Source: Candidatus Omnitrophota bacterium
Lineage (GTDB): Bacteria > Omnitrophota > Gorgyraeia > Duberdicusellales > 4484-171
Direction of reading: 5' to 3'
Assembly (NCBI GenBank): GCA_021735105.1
Contig: JAIPHS010000051.1
Location: forward strand, 1-6,481
DNA: 6,481 nucleotides
A model generated the notes under the pieces. The model saw only the letters and a program-made list of their open reading frames with translations. It did no database searches and was not told where the DNA came from. Position numbers and translations under genes: made by a program. Of this stretch, positions 1-5,462 are shown piece by piece (within the stretch, counting starts at the first letter, position 1; each line of letters opens with the position of its first letter).

Positions 1-105
1 AAGCTAGATCCGGCTTTAATGAGTGGCCCAATGATTACGACCATTGTAGATGTCTTTGGAGTATTTATTTATTTTCAGATTGCTTCAATGATTTTAGGAT
101 TATGA
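1..105 (+). CDS. mgtE: Magnesium transporter MgtE, C-terminal end only (5' part outside window)
   Basis: An open frame runs from the first base to a TGA at 103-105 and gives 34 residues. They contain DPALMSGPMITTIVDVFG followed by a hydrophobic stretch. This matches the last transmembrane segment of MgtE-family Mg2+ channels, where a DPA-SGP-TT--D-G pattern lines the pore and the Asp residues help coordinate Mg2+. The protein would be an inner-membrane Mg2+ importer; the cytoplasmic N and CBS domains lie outside the window and cannot be checked. Its stop overlaps the murI start in an ATGA (102-105), so the two are probably co-transcribed and translationally coupled. The family call rests on this short tail alone. 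Confidence 0.8.
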   Translation, partial: KLDPALMSGPMITTIVDVFGVFIYFQIASMILGL

Positions 106-896
106 TAAAAAATCAACCAATTGGTATTTTTGATTCGGGTATTGGCGGCTTAACTGTTTTAAATGAAGTTGGGAAATTAATGCCTAATGAAAATATTGTT
201 TATTTTGGGGATACTGCCAGAGTGCCTTATGGCAATAAGTCTGAGCTAATCATAAAAAAATTTAGTGTTGAGAATATACTCTTTCTGCTTCAGGAAAAGG
301 TTAAGATGGTTGTAGTTGCTTGCAACAGTTCATCGGCCTTAGCTCTTGATTATCTTAATGATATTTTCCGCATACCAATTATTGGTGTAATAGAAGCAGG
401 CATAAACAAGGCCTTGGCGGTAACTTCTGGTAAAATAGGAATCATCGGGACAAAAGCGACTATTGAAAGCAAGGCTTATCAGAAAAATATTACTAAAAAA
501 AATAAAAAAATTAAAATTTTTTCAAAGAGCTGCCCCTTATTCGTTCCTCTAGTCGAAGAAGGCCTGGTGGGCGGAGAAATTACCGAAAAAGTAGTTGAGA
601 TGTATTTAGAAGATTTTAAAAAGAAAAAAATCGATACTATCATTTTAGGGTGTACCCATTATCCGTTATTAAAAAAAGAAATTGCTAAATACCTGCAAGG
701 GGTTACCATAGTTAACTCGGCCCAAGAAGTAGCAAATCACGCCAAAGAAGTTTTAGATCATTTTGAATTAGCCAATGAGAAAAAGTCTAAAGTTAGCAAA
801 AAGCTTTGCTTGAGCGATGAGTCAAAAAACTTCACCAAATTTGCTAAATTATTTTTAAAGAAAGCAGTAGCGGAGATAAAGATTATAAATGTATAA
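102..896 (+). CDS. murI: Glutamate racemase
   Basis: MurI interconverts L- and D-glutamate in the cytosol; D-Glu is added to UDP-MurNAc-L-Ala during peptidoglycan synthesis. The 264 residues match the family's usual length. Visible motifs are IFDSGIGGLTV (D11, S12), GDTARVPYG (36-44), VVACNSSSAL with catalytic Cys74, and ILGCTHYPLL with the second catalytic Cys184 and His186. The two-cysteine, cofactor-independent racemase fold is therefore complete. CNSSS replaces the commoner CNT, a variant allowed in the family. The ATG shares ATGA with the mgtE stop, and the only Shine-Dalgarno-like bases (AGGA, 96-99) lie too close to the start, so coupling to mgtE translation is likely. The 3' end overlaps queD by 8 bases. 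Aspartate racemase is a relative, but both motifs and context favour MurI. Confidence 0.96.
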   Translation: MIKNQPIGIFDSGIGGLTVLNEVGKLMPNENIVYFGDTARVPYGNKSELIIKKFSVENILFLLQEKVKMVVVACNSSSALALDYLNDIFRIPIIGVIEAGINKALAVTSGKIGIIGTKATIESKAYQKNITKKNKKIKIFSKSCPLFVPLVEEGLVGGEITEKVVEMYLEDFKKKKIDTIILGCTHYPLLKKEIAKYLQGVTIVNSAQEVANHAKEVLDHFELANEKKSKVSKKLCLSDESKNFTKFAKLFLKKAVAEIKIINV

Positions 897-1260
897 AGTA
901 AAAATTCTAAAAAGTTTTAGTTCCGCCCATTATCTGGCTCAATACAAAGGAAGTTGTGAAGTTTTGCATGGCCATAATTGGAAAGTAGAAGTAGTGGTTG
1001 AATCAAAAGAGCTCAATGAATTAGGGATGGTTATTGATTTTAGAGAGCTAAAAAAAATAACTGACTTAGTTCTCGCGGAGTTAGATCATAAATGCCTAAA
1101 TGATCTAGAATATTTTAAAGTTAATAATCCTAGCTCTGAGATAATTGCTCAATACATATATGAAAAGATAAATAGACAATTGCCCTCAAATTGTCAATTA
1201 GATAAGGTTAGGGTATGGGAAACTGATAATTCCTGCGCTACTTATTCAAATAAAAAATAG
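889..1260 (+). CDS. queD: 6-carboxy-5,6,7,8-tetrahydropterin synthase (QueD)
   Basis: QueD converts 7,8-dihydroneopterin triphosphate to 6-carboxytetrahydropterin, an early step of preQ0/queuosine synthesis. The 123 residues form one T-fold domain. Zinc ligands are His14 (SAH) and His27 and His29 (HGH). Cys23 lies in the C-x3-HGH arrangement typical of QueD. LDHK (Asp65-His66) and VWET (Glu110) supply the remaining catalytic and pterin-binding positions, and NPSSE (79-83) matches the usual NPT-E motif. The related eukaryotic PTPS is less likely because queC and queE follow directly. The ATG overlaps the murI end by 8 bases; GGAGAT at 872-877, 11 bases upstream, is a distant ribosome binding site. 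No preQ1 riboswitch could fit, since murI coding runs through the start. Confidence 0.95.
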   Translation: MYKVKILKSFSSAHYLAQYKGSCEVLHGHNWKVEVVVESKELNELGMVIDFRELKKITDLVLAELDHKCLNDLEYFKVNNPSSEIIAQYIYEKINRQLPSNCQLDKVRVWETDNSCATYSNKK

Positions 1261-1262
1261 AT

Positions 1263-1913
1263 ATGAAAAAAGAGAAAGCCATCATCCTTTTCTCCGGAGG
1301 GCTAGACTCAGCAACTACCTTATTTTTGGCTAAAAGGAGAAATTTTTTAATCAAAGCCTTAATCTTTGATTATGGGCAAAAACATAAAAAAGAAATTAAA
1401 GCTGCAGTGAAAATAGCAGAAATTGCTAAAGTTGATTACAGAGTTGTAGCAGTTAAAATTCCCTGGTCAAAATCAAGCTTAACTAATAAAGCTAAAAAAG
1501 TACCGGAAAGCTTCTCAGGTAAAATTCCTTCAACTTATGTGTCGGGGCGGAATATAATTTTTTTAAGTTATGCAGCTTCTTTTGCTGAATCTATAGGGGC
1601 AAAGGCAATATTTATTGGGGCTCATACTCAGGACTATTCGGGTTATCCAGATTGCCGAAAAAATTTTTTAGAAAAATTCAATCAAGCAATTAATCTAGGA
1701 ATAGTCGGAAAAAGAATCAAGCTTCATTACCCTCTAATAGATAAGAATAAAAAGGAAATAATACAAGTAGGCTTAAAGCTGGGTGTGCCTTTTAAGTATA
1801 CTTGGTCATGTTATAATGGAGAAAGGTATCCGTGTCAAAAGTGTGATAGCTGCCGTTTTCGGATTAATGGATTCAACCAGCTGGGCCTAAAGGACCCATT
1901 GTTAAAAAGCTAA
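1263..1913 (+). CDS. queC: 7-cyano-7-deazaguanine synthase (preQ0 synthase)
   Basis: QueC is an ATP-dependent enzyme that turns 7-carboxy-7-deazaguanine and ammonia into preQ0. The PP-loop SGGLDSAT is at residues 11-18, FDYGQKHKKE at 35-44, and SGRN at 94-97. GAHTQDYSGYPDCR (119-132) is a QueC signature. The C-terminal zinc site is Cys183, Cys191, Cys194 and Cys197, within SCYNGERYPCQKCDSC, and an R-G-DP tail follows. The 216-residue length is normal. Residues 93-97 read VSGRN where VPGRN is usual. The ATG lies two bases after the queD stop and has no Shine-Dalgarno sequence, so initiation probably relies on ribosomes finishing queD. The PP-loop starts ten residues from this Met, as expected, which supports the start. 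Confidence 0.96.
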   Translation: MKKEKAIILFSGGLDSATTLFLAKRRNFLIKALIFDYGQKHKKEIKAAVKIAEIAKVDYRVVAVKIPWSKSSLTNKAKKVPESFSGKIPSTYVSGRNIIFLSYAASFAESIGAKAIFIGAHTQDYSGYPDCRKNFLEKFNQAINLGIVGKRIKLHYPLIDKNKKEIIQVGLKLGVPFKYTWSCYNGERYPCQKCDSCRFRINGFNQLGLKDPLLKS

Positions 1914-1929
1914 TTGTTAAGGTAAGCAT

Positions 1930-2598
1930 ATGAAATTAGCAAAAATTGGTGAAATATTTAAATCGATTCAAGGCGAAGGGATATGGCAGAAGAAGGTACA
2001 GGTTTTTGTCCGTTTTTTTGGCTGCAATTTAAATTGTAAGTTTTGCGACACAAAACAAAATTCTTATGAATTAATGCGGGTTGATCAAGTGATAAAGAAT
2101 ATAGATAGTCTCGGTAGTTTTCATTCGCTATCCTTAACCGGGGGAGAACCATTATTACAAGTTGATTTTATAAAGGATTTAGCTGCTATTTTAAAAAGAT
2201 CAGGGAAAATTATTTATCTTGAAACCAATGGGGTTTTGTATAAAAGTTTAGCTAAGATTATTGATTCAGTTGATTTAATTTCGATGGATTTCAAGTTTCC
2301 TTCATCAACAGGCCAGTTGCCTTTTTGGGATATGCATCAAAAATTTATTAAAATTGCTAAAAAAACTAATTTATTTGCCAAGGCAGTTATCGGAAAAAGC
2401 ACTACCATGGCAGACTTAGATAAAACAGTAGAGATAATTAAAAAAAATAAACCAGATTTATTATTAATTTTGCAACCGGAAAATCCTGATGAACATTTAT
2501 TAGAAAAAAAATTAAGTGATTTTAAAAAAAAGTGCATAAATAATTCAATTTCTGTTAAAATTATGTCTCAATTGCATAGAAAGATAGGAATAAAATGA
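1930..2598 (+). CDS. queE: 7-carboxy-7-deazaguanine synthase (radical SAM, QueE)
   Basis: QueE is a radical S-adenosylmethionine enzyme that contracts the ring of 6-carboxytetrahydropterin to 7-carboxy-7-deazaguanine, the step between QueD and QueC. The 222 residues begin with IFKSIQGEG (9-17), a QueE hallmark. The [4Fe-4S] cluster motif is Cys32-x3-Cys36-x2-Cys39, the canonical CxxxCxxC spacing. SLTGGEPLLQ (68-77) binds SAM, and LETNG (97-101), MDFKFPSS (119-126) and the QLHRKIGIK tail (214-222) are also family-like. An AAGG at 1919-1922 sits 7 bases before the ATG. The gene follows queC by 16 bases and its last codons overlap the fumA start (ATGA, 2595-2598). Another radical SAM activating role is unlikely given the queD-queC neighbours. 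Confidence 0.95.
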   Translation: MKLAKIGEIFKSIQGEGIWQKKVQVFVRFFGCNLNCKFCDTKQNSYELMRVDQVIKNIDSLGSFHSLSLTGGEPLLQVDFIKDLAAILKRSGKIIYLETNGVLYKSLAKIIDSVDLISMDFKFPSSTGQLPFWDMHQKFIKIAKKTNLFAKAVIGKSTTMADLDKTVEIIKKNKPDLLLILQPENPDEHLLEKKLSDFKKKCINNSISVKIMSQLHRKIGIK

Positions 2599-3431
2599 GA
2601 AAAGATTCAAAAGATATTTCTAAAAAAATAAAGAAACTTGTAGAAAAAGCCAGTTTCTCTTTACGTTATGATCTAAAGAAAGTTATTGGTAAAGCCTTTC
2701 GAGAAGAAAAGCAAAAACTGCCCAAACAAGCTTTAGGCTGGATCCTTGATAACGCAAAAGCCGCCAAAAAGGGTAAACTTGCCTTATGTCAGGATACCGG
2801 TTTGCCGGTATTATTTATTGAGGCAGGTAAGAATCAAAATATAACTTATTCTTTGGTTAATAAAATTAAAAAGGAAGTTGTTAAATATTATCAGAAAAGT
2901 TACCTGCGTCGCTCAATGACAGATCCTTTATTGAGAAAAAAACCAAAATATAAGGGGATTATTTCTCATATTCAGTTTTCGCCAAAGATCGAAGGAATAA
3001 GAGTGACTCTTTTTCCTAAAGGTTTTGGTAGTGAAAATAAAACGCAACTGAAAATGTTTAACCCTACAGCTGATATTAGTCAAATCGAAAATTTTATCCT
3101 AAATTGTATAAAGCAAGCTGGTCCGGAAAGTTGTCCGCCTTTTTTTGTTGGAGTTGGTATTGGTGGAACTGCTGACCAAGCTCTTCTTTTAGCAAAAAAA
3201 GCATTAATAGACAGAGTTGATATAGCTAATAGTGATGAATATTTGGATAGCCTGGAAAAGAGGATATTGAGAAAAATAAATAAATTAAATATTGGAGCGA
3301 TGGGCTTGGGGGGTAAATCCACTGCTTTAGCTGTCAAAATTAAAAAAATCCCAACTCATATCGCTGGTTTACCGGTAGGAGTAAACATAAGCTGCCATGC
3401 CTTGCGCAGTGCTACTCTGAGGATAAAATGA
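2595..3431 (+). CDS. Class I fumarate hydratase, alpha subunit (FumA/TtdA-type N-terminal domain)
   Basis: This is the iron-sulfur half of a two-subunit class I hydro-lyase that reversibly hydrates fumarate to malate. The 278 residues hold the three expected cluster cysteines: Cys65 in LCQDTGLP, Cys180 in ESCPPFFVGVGIGGT and Cys267 in NISCHALRSA. Gln66 and Asp67, next to Cys65, and YLRRS (103-107) match substrate-binding positions known in the family; PKGFGSENKT (141-150) and GAMGLGGKSTALAV (234-247) are also characteristic. The segment KPKYKGIISH (116-125) departs from the common N-T-DN-PA sequence. The ATG overlaps the queE stop, with AGGA at 2586-2589 as a ribosome binding site. L-tartrate dehydratase subunit TtdA is close in sequence and cannot be excluded, but fumarase is the commoner role for split enzymes. 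Confidence 0.88.
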   Translation: MRKDSKDISKKIKKLVEKASFSLRYDLKKVIGKAFREEKQKLPKQALGWILDNAKAAKKGKLALCQDTGLPVLFIEAGKNQNITYSLVNKIKKEVVKYYQKSYLRRSMTDPLLRKKPKYKGIISHIQFSPKIEGIRVTLFPKGFGSENKTQLKMFNPTADISQIENFILNCIKQAGPESCPPFFVGVGIGGTADQALLLAKKALIDRVDIANSDEYLDSLEKRILRKINKLNIGAMGLGGKSTALAVKIKKIPTHIAGLPVGVNISCHALRSATLRIK

Positions 3432-3952
3432 AAATAATAAATATATCTCAAGATAAAGGTGCAATCAGAAAATTAAAAGCCGGAGAACAGATTTTGTTTT
3501 CCGGTATATTTTACACTGCAAGAGATCAAGCTCACCAAAGATTAGTTGAGGCGATTCAAACTAAAAAAAAGTTGCCGATTAATTTAGAAAATAAAATTAT
3601 TTATTATTGTGGAGCGACCGAGACTCCTCCTGATAAAGTCATTGGTTCATGCGGGCCAACCACCTCAAACAGGATGGATTTATTTGTTGAACCGCTGCTT
3701 AAAAAAGGTCTTTTGGCAATGGTGGGAAAGGGCCGGAGAGGTCAAGAGGTAAAAGTATTAATTAAAAAACACAAAGCAGCTTATTTTCTAGCTCCTTCTG
3801 GCTGTGGGGCGATGCTGTCTAAATTTGTTCTAGCAAAAAAACTCATTTGTTTTCCTGAACTAGGCACAGAAGCTATATACCGGTTAGAGGTAAAAAATTT
3901 TCCTTTAATTGTAGGAATTGATTCTAGAGGAAAGAGTATTTATAAGTTGTAA
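3428..3952 (+). CDS. Class I fumarate hydratase, beta subunit (FumB/TtdB-type C-terminal domain)
   Basis: The partner of the alpha subunit; together they form the fumarase active site at the domain interface in the cytosol. The 174 residues match the usual beta length. Motifs are ILFSGIFYTARDQAHQRL (22-39), YYCGATETPP (59-68), GSCGPTTSNRMD (73-84), MVGKG (98-102), PSGCGAM (123-129) and ELGTEAIYRLEV (144-155). Thr78, Arg82 and Lys101 sit where catalytic or substrate residues lie in characterised class I fumarases (family knowledge). The start overlaps the alpha-subunit stop in an ATGA, with GAGGA at 3419-3423 four bases before the ATG, so coupled 1:1 synthesis is likely. A tartrate dehydratase beta subunit is the main alternative. 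A weak promoter-like sequence lies in the last codons. Confidence 0.88.
   Translation: MKIINISQDKGAIRKLKAGEQILFSGIFYTARDQAHQRLVEAIQTKKKLPINLENKIIYYCGATETPPDKVIGSCGPTTSNRMDLFVEPLLKKGLLAMVGKGRRGQEVKVLIKKHKAAYFLAPSGCGAMLSKFVLAKKLICFPELGTEAIYRLEVKNFPLIVGIDSRGKSIYKL
3918..3946 (+). promoter_or_regulatory. Candidate internal sigma70-type promoter for rph-rdgB
   Basis: TTGATT (3918-3923) and TATAAG (3941-3946) are separated by 17 bases and match 4/6 and 5/6 of the consensus. RNA would start near 3953, giving a leader of about 20 bases that carries the strong rph Shine-Dalgarno. The elements lie inside the last codons of the fumarase beta gene. In DNA this AT-rich such matches arise by chance, so this is a candidate only. 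Confidence 0.3.
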
Positions 3953-3964
3953 ATATTATTAAAA

Positions 3965-3970
3965 AAGGAG
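3965..3970 (+). promoter_or_regulatory. Strong Shine-Dalgarno site of rph
   Basis: AAGGAG is followed by five bases and then the ATG at 3976. It is among the best ribosome binding sites in the window and fixes the rph start. It suggests that rph is translated independently of fumB, unlike the overlapping genes upstream. Confidence 0.8.
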
Positions 3971-3975
3971 ATATA

Positions 3976-4701
3976 ATGCGAGAAAAAGGGCGTAAACCTG
4001 ACCAGCTGAGAGATATCAAAGTTGAAAGAAAATTTATAAAATATGCGCAAGGATCTTGTTTGATTCAAAAAGGTAATACTAAAGTTATCTGCGCGGCAAG
4101 CCTTGAAAAAAAGGTACCTTTTTTTCTAAAAGGATCAAATTCCGGATGGATAAAAGCTGAATACAGGATGCTTCCTGCTTCTACAGAAAATAGAATTCCT
4201 CGTGATAGGATATCCGGCAGGACCATGGAAATCCAGAGACTTATTGCCAGGTCTTTAAGAAGCGCGGTTGATCTAGATAAATTGGAAGAAAAGACTATAA
4301 GAGTTGATTGTGATGTTATTCAAGCTGACGGGGGTACCCGGACAACTTCTATAATTGGAGGCTTTATTGCTTTAGTGGATTGCCTAGCCTATCTTTGCAA
4401 GCGTAAAGAGATTGATCAGATGCCACTTAATTATCTTTTAGGGGCAACTAGTGTTGGGGTATCTAAAGGCCAATATCTTTTAGACCTAAATTATAACGAA
4501 GATTCTCAGGCTGACGTTGATATGAATGTAGTGATGAATTCAAAAGAAGATTTTATTGAAATTCAAGGTACCGGAGAAAATAGTACTTTTTCTCAAAAAG
4601 ATTTAGATGCCTTATTGCAATTAGCTAGAAAAGGCATAGGGGAGATAATAGATTTTCAAAAAAATCTATTTAAAGATAATATCCAACTATATCTTAAATA
4701 G
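3976..4701 (+). CDS. rph: Ribonuclease PH (tRNA nucleotidyltransferase)
   Basis: RNase PH is a phosphate-dependent 3'-5' exoribonuclease that trims tRNA 3' extensions and releases nucleoside diphosphates; it acts as a hexameric ring in the cytosol. The 241 residues cover the complete single-domain family. Visible motifs are GRKPDQLR (5-12), KAEYRMLP (60-67), SGRTMEIQRLIARSLRSAVD (80-99), ADGGTRTTSI (117-126) with the phosphate-binding Arg122, and DLNYNEDSQADVDMNVVM (170-187). Asp176 and Asp182 match the catalytic, metal-binding aspartates. IEIQGTGE (194-201) is also conserved. An excellent ribosome binding site fixes the start. rdgB follows after 11 bases, a very common pairing. Two unusual inverted repeats lie inside the gene and are listed separately. 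Confidence 0.97.
   Translation: MREKGRKPDQLRDIKVERKFIKYAQGSCLIQKGNTKVICAASLEKKVPFFLKGSNSGWIKAEYRMLPASTENRIPRDRISGRTMEIQRLIARSLRSAVDLDKLEEKTIRVDCDVIQADGGTRTTSIIGGFIALVDCLAYLCKRKEIDQMPLNYLLGATSVGVSKGQYLLDLNYNEDSQADVDMNVVMNSKEDFIEIQGTGENSTFSQKDLDALLQLARKGIGEIIDFQKNLFKDNIQLYLK
4105..4126 (+). repeat. Perfect 22-bp palindrome inside rph
   Basis: The sequence reads G, seven A, GGTACC, seven T, C, and equals its own reverse complement with no central spacer. It encodes roughly residues 44-51 of RNase PH (EKKVPFFL). It could form a weak hairpin with a GTAC loop, or a cruciform in DNA. The symmetry is exact and was checked base by base; any function is unknown. Confidence 0.85.
4647..4670 (+). repeat. 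AT-rich 10-bp inverted repeat near the 3' end of rph
   Basis: AATAGATTTT (4647-4656) and AAAATCTATT (4661-4670) are perfect reverse complements around a four-base loop CAAA. Only one pair is G-C, so an RNA hairpin would be weak, and no run of U follows. It lies in codons for IIDFQKNL of RNase PH and could be chance. Confidence 0.7.
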
Positions 4702-4712
4702 TTAACTTAATA

Positions 4713-5306
4713 ATGCGTTTAATTATTGCAACTAAAAATGAATCAAAGACAGAAGAGATAAAAAATATTTTATCAGATGTTTCTTTTGAGATAGTTTCAC
4801 TCGATGATCTATCAGATGAATTTGAAATAGATGAAGATGGAAATACTTTTTATGAAAACGCAAAAAAGAAAGCCTTAACTGTTTCGCAGGTCCATAGTAA
4901 TGACTATGTGGTTGGTGAAGATTCAGGGCTTTGTGTTCAGCATCTTCAAGAAGCACCGGGAATTTATTCAAAGCGTTATAGCGGTAAGGATTCGACTGAT
5001 TCAAAAAATAACCTTAAATTACTTAATCAGCTAAAAGAAGTATCTTCAGAAAATCGAATCGCAAAATTTATTTGCTGGCTTGTTTTAGCAAAAAAAGGGA
5101 AAGAAATAGCCCGGTTTCAAGGTGAACTAAAAGGATTGATTCATAATAAATTAGAAGGAGCCAATGGATTTGGCTATGATCCTTTATTTTTTTTACCTGA
5201 ATTTAATAAAACTACAGCTCAATTAGAACCTAAACAAAAAAATAAAATAAGCCATAGATACAGAGCTTTTATAAAATTAAAAAAATTTTTAACAGAAAAC
5301 ATTTGA
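4713..5306 (+). CDS. rdgB: Non-canonical purine NTP pyrophosphatase (dITP/XTP pyrophosphatase, RdgB/HAM1)
   Basis: RdgB hydrolyses deaminated purine triphosphates (dITP, ITP, XTP) to monophosphate and pyrophosphate, keeping them out of DNA and RNA. The 197 residues match the family length. The N-terminus has IIATKNESKTEEI (4-16). GNTFYENAKKKA (43-54) carries the conserved E-NA-KA helix. VGEDSGLCV (67-75) holds the catalytic metal-site Asp70, and APGIYSKRYSG (81-91), GFGYDPLFF (152-160) and KNKISHRYRA (176-185) bind the purine base and phosphates. The ATG has no Shine-Dalgarno sequence and lies 11 bases after the rph stop, so translation may depend on rph. The residue-1 start places ATKN where expected. 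The TGA stop is embedded in the -35 element of the next candidate promoter. Confidence 0.96.
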   Translation: MRLIIATKNESKTEEIKNILSDVSFEIVSLDDLSDEFEIDEDGNTFYENAKKKALTVSQVHSNDYVVGEDSGLCVQHLQEAPGIYSKRYSGKDSTDSKNNLKLLNQLKEVSSENRIAKFICWLVLAKKGKEIARFQGELKGLIHNKLEGANGFGYDPLFFLPEFNKTTAQLEPKQKNKISHRYRAFIKLKKFLTENI

Positions 5307-5331
5307 CATTTTAACAATTAGCGATTATTTT
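5303..5331 (+). promoter_or_regulatory. Candidate sigma70-type promoter for micro-ORF, cysE and the epimerase gene
   Basis: TTGACA (5303-5308) is a full consensus -35 box and overlaps the rdgB stop codon. TATTTT (5326-5331), 17 bases further on, matches 4/6 of the -10 consensus. RNA would start around 5337-5339, only two to four bases before the ATG at 5341, so the message would be almost leaderless. This is the best promoter candidate in the window and lies in one of its few gaps between genes. Confidence 0.55.
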
Positions 5332-5340
5332 AATACAGTT

Positions 5341-5421
5341 ATGCCACAAAAAAGAAAACGCAAAATTAGATGGCGGAGAAGGAAAAAGAAGCATAAAGGT
5401 ACAAAACCAAACCTAGGGTAG
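5341..5421 (+). CDS. Very basic 26-residue micro-protein, function unknown
   Basis: An ATG at 5341 opens 26 codons ending in TAG at 5419-5421. The peptide runs MPQKRKRKIRWRRRKKKH and then KGTKPNLG. It has 8 Lys, 6 Arg and 1 His, one Trp, no acidic residue and no Cys. Such composition is typical of tiny rRNA-binding proteins. It loosely recalls the short Lys/Arg-rich bacterial proteins of AURKAIP1/COX24 (mS38-like) type or bTHX, but no diagnostic motif is clear, so no name is given. There is no Shine-Dalgarno; instead, a promoter candidate places the transcript start a few bases before the ATG. It sits between rdgB and cysE, with 41 bases of unremarkable AT-rich sequence to cysE. It may also be a chance ORF in A-rich leader DNA. 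Confidence 0.5.
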   Translation: MPQKRKRKIRWRRRKKKHKGTKPNLG

Positions 5422-5462
5422 TTGTAACGCCTTAACCTTTAATTTAATTTCCTTAAAAAGCT

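Noticed and set aside
1175..1195. 7-bp inverted repeat (GACAATT/AATTGTC) with a seven-base loop inside queD
   Set aside because: It is short and AT-rich, within coding sequence and not followed by a T-run; easily explained by chance.
860..1262. Search for a preQ1 riboswitch before the que genes
   Set aside because: queD starts inside murI and queC two bases after queD; there is no noncoding leader to hold one, and no characteristic C-rich/A-rich pseudoknot pattern was seen.
2025..2036. 12-bp palindrome CAATTTAAATTG in queE
   Set aside because: It encodes part of the essential CNLNC cluster motif and is built mostly from A and T, so chance and protein constraint suffice.
1958..2152. Open frame of 64 codons on the minus strand inside queE
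   Set aside because: It lies antisense to the conserved radical SAM motifs of queE, has no recognisable domain and no ribosome binding context; it is a shadow of the real gene.
3080..3337. Open frame of 85 codons on the minus strand inside the fumarase alpha gene
   Set aside because: It is antisense to the ESCPP and GVGIGG motif region and its composition reflects the reverse complement of that gene; no family resemblance.
4732..5004. Open frame of 90 codons on the minus strand inside rdgB
   Set aside because: It is fully covered by conserved rdgB motifs on the other strand; the His- and Leu-rich translation has no recognisable domain.
5422..5462. Possible terminator or T-box/attenuator between the micro-ORF and cysE
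   Set aside because: The 41 bases are AT-rich, with no stable stem, no T-run after a stem and no T-box sequence; the micro-ORF contains no Cys codons, so a cysteine leader-peptide attenuator does not fit.
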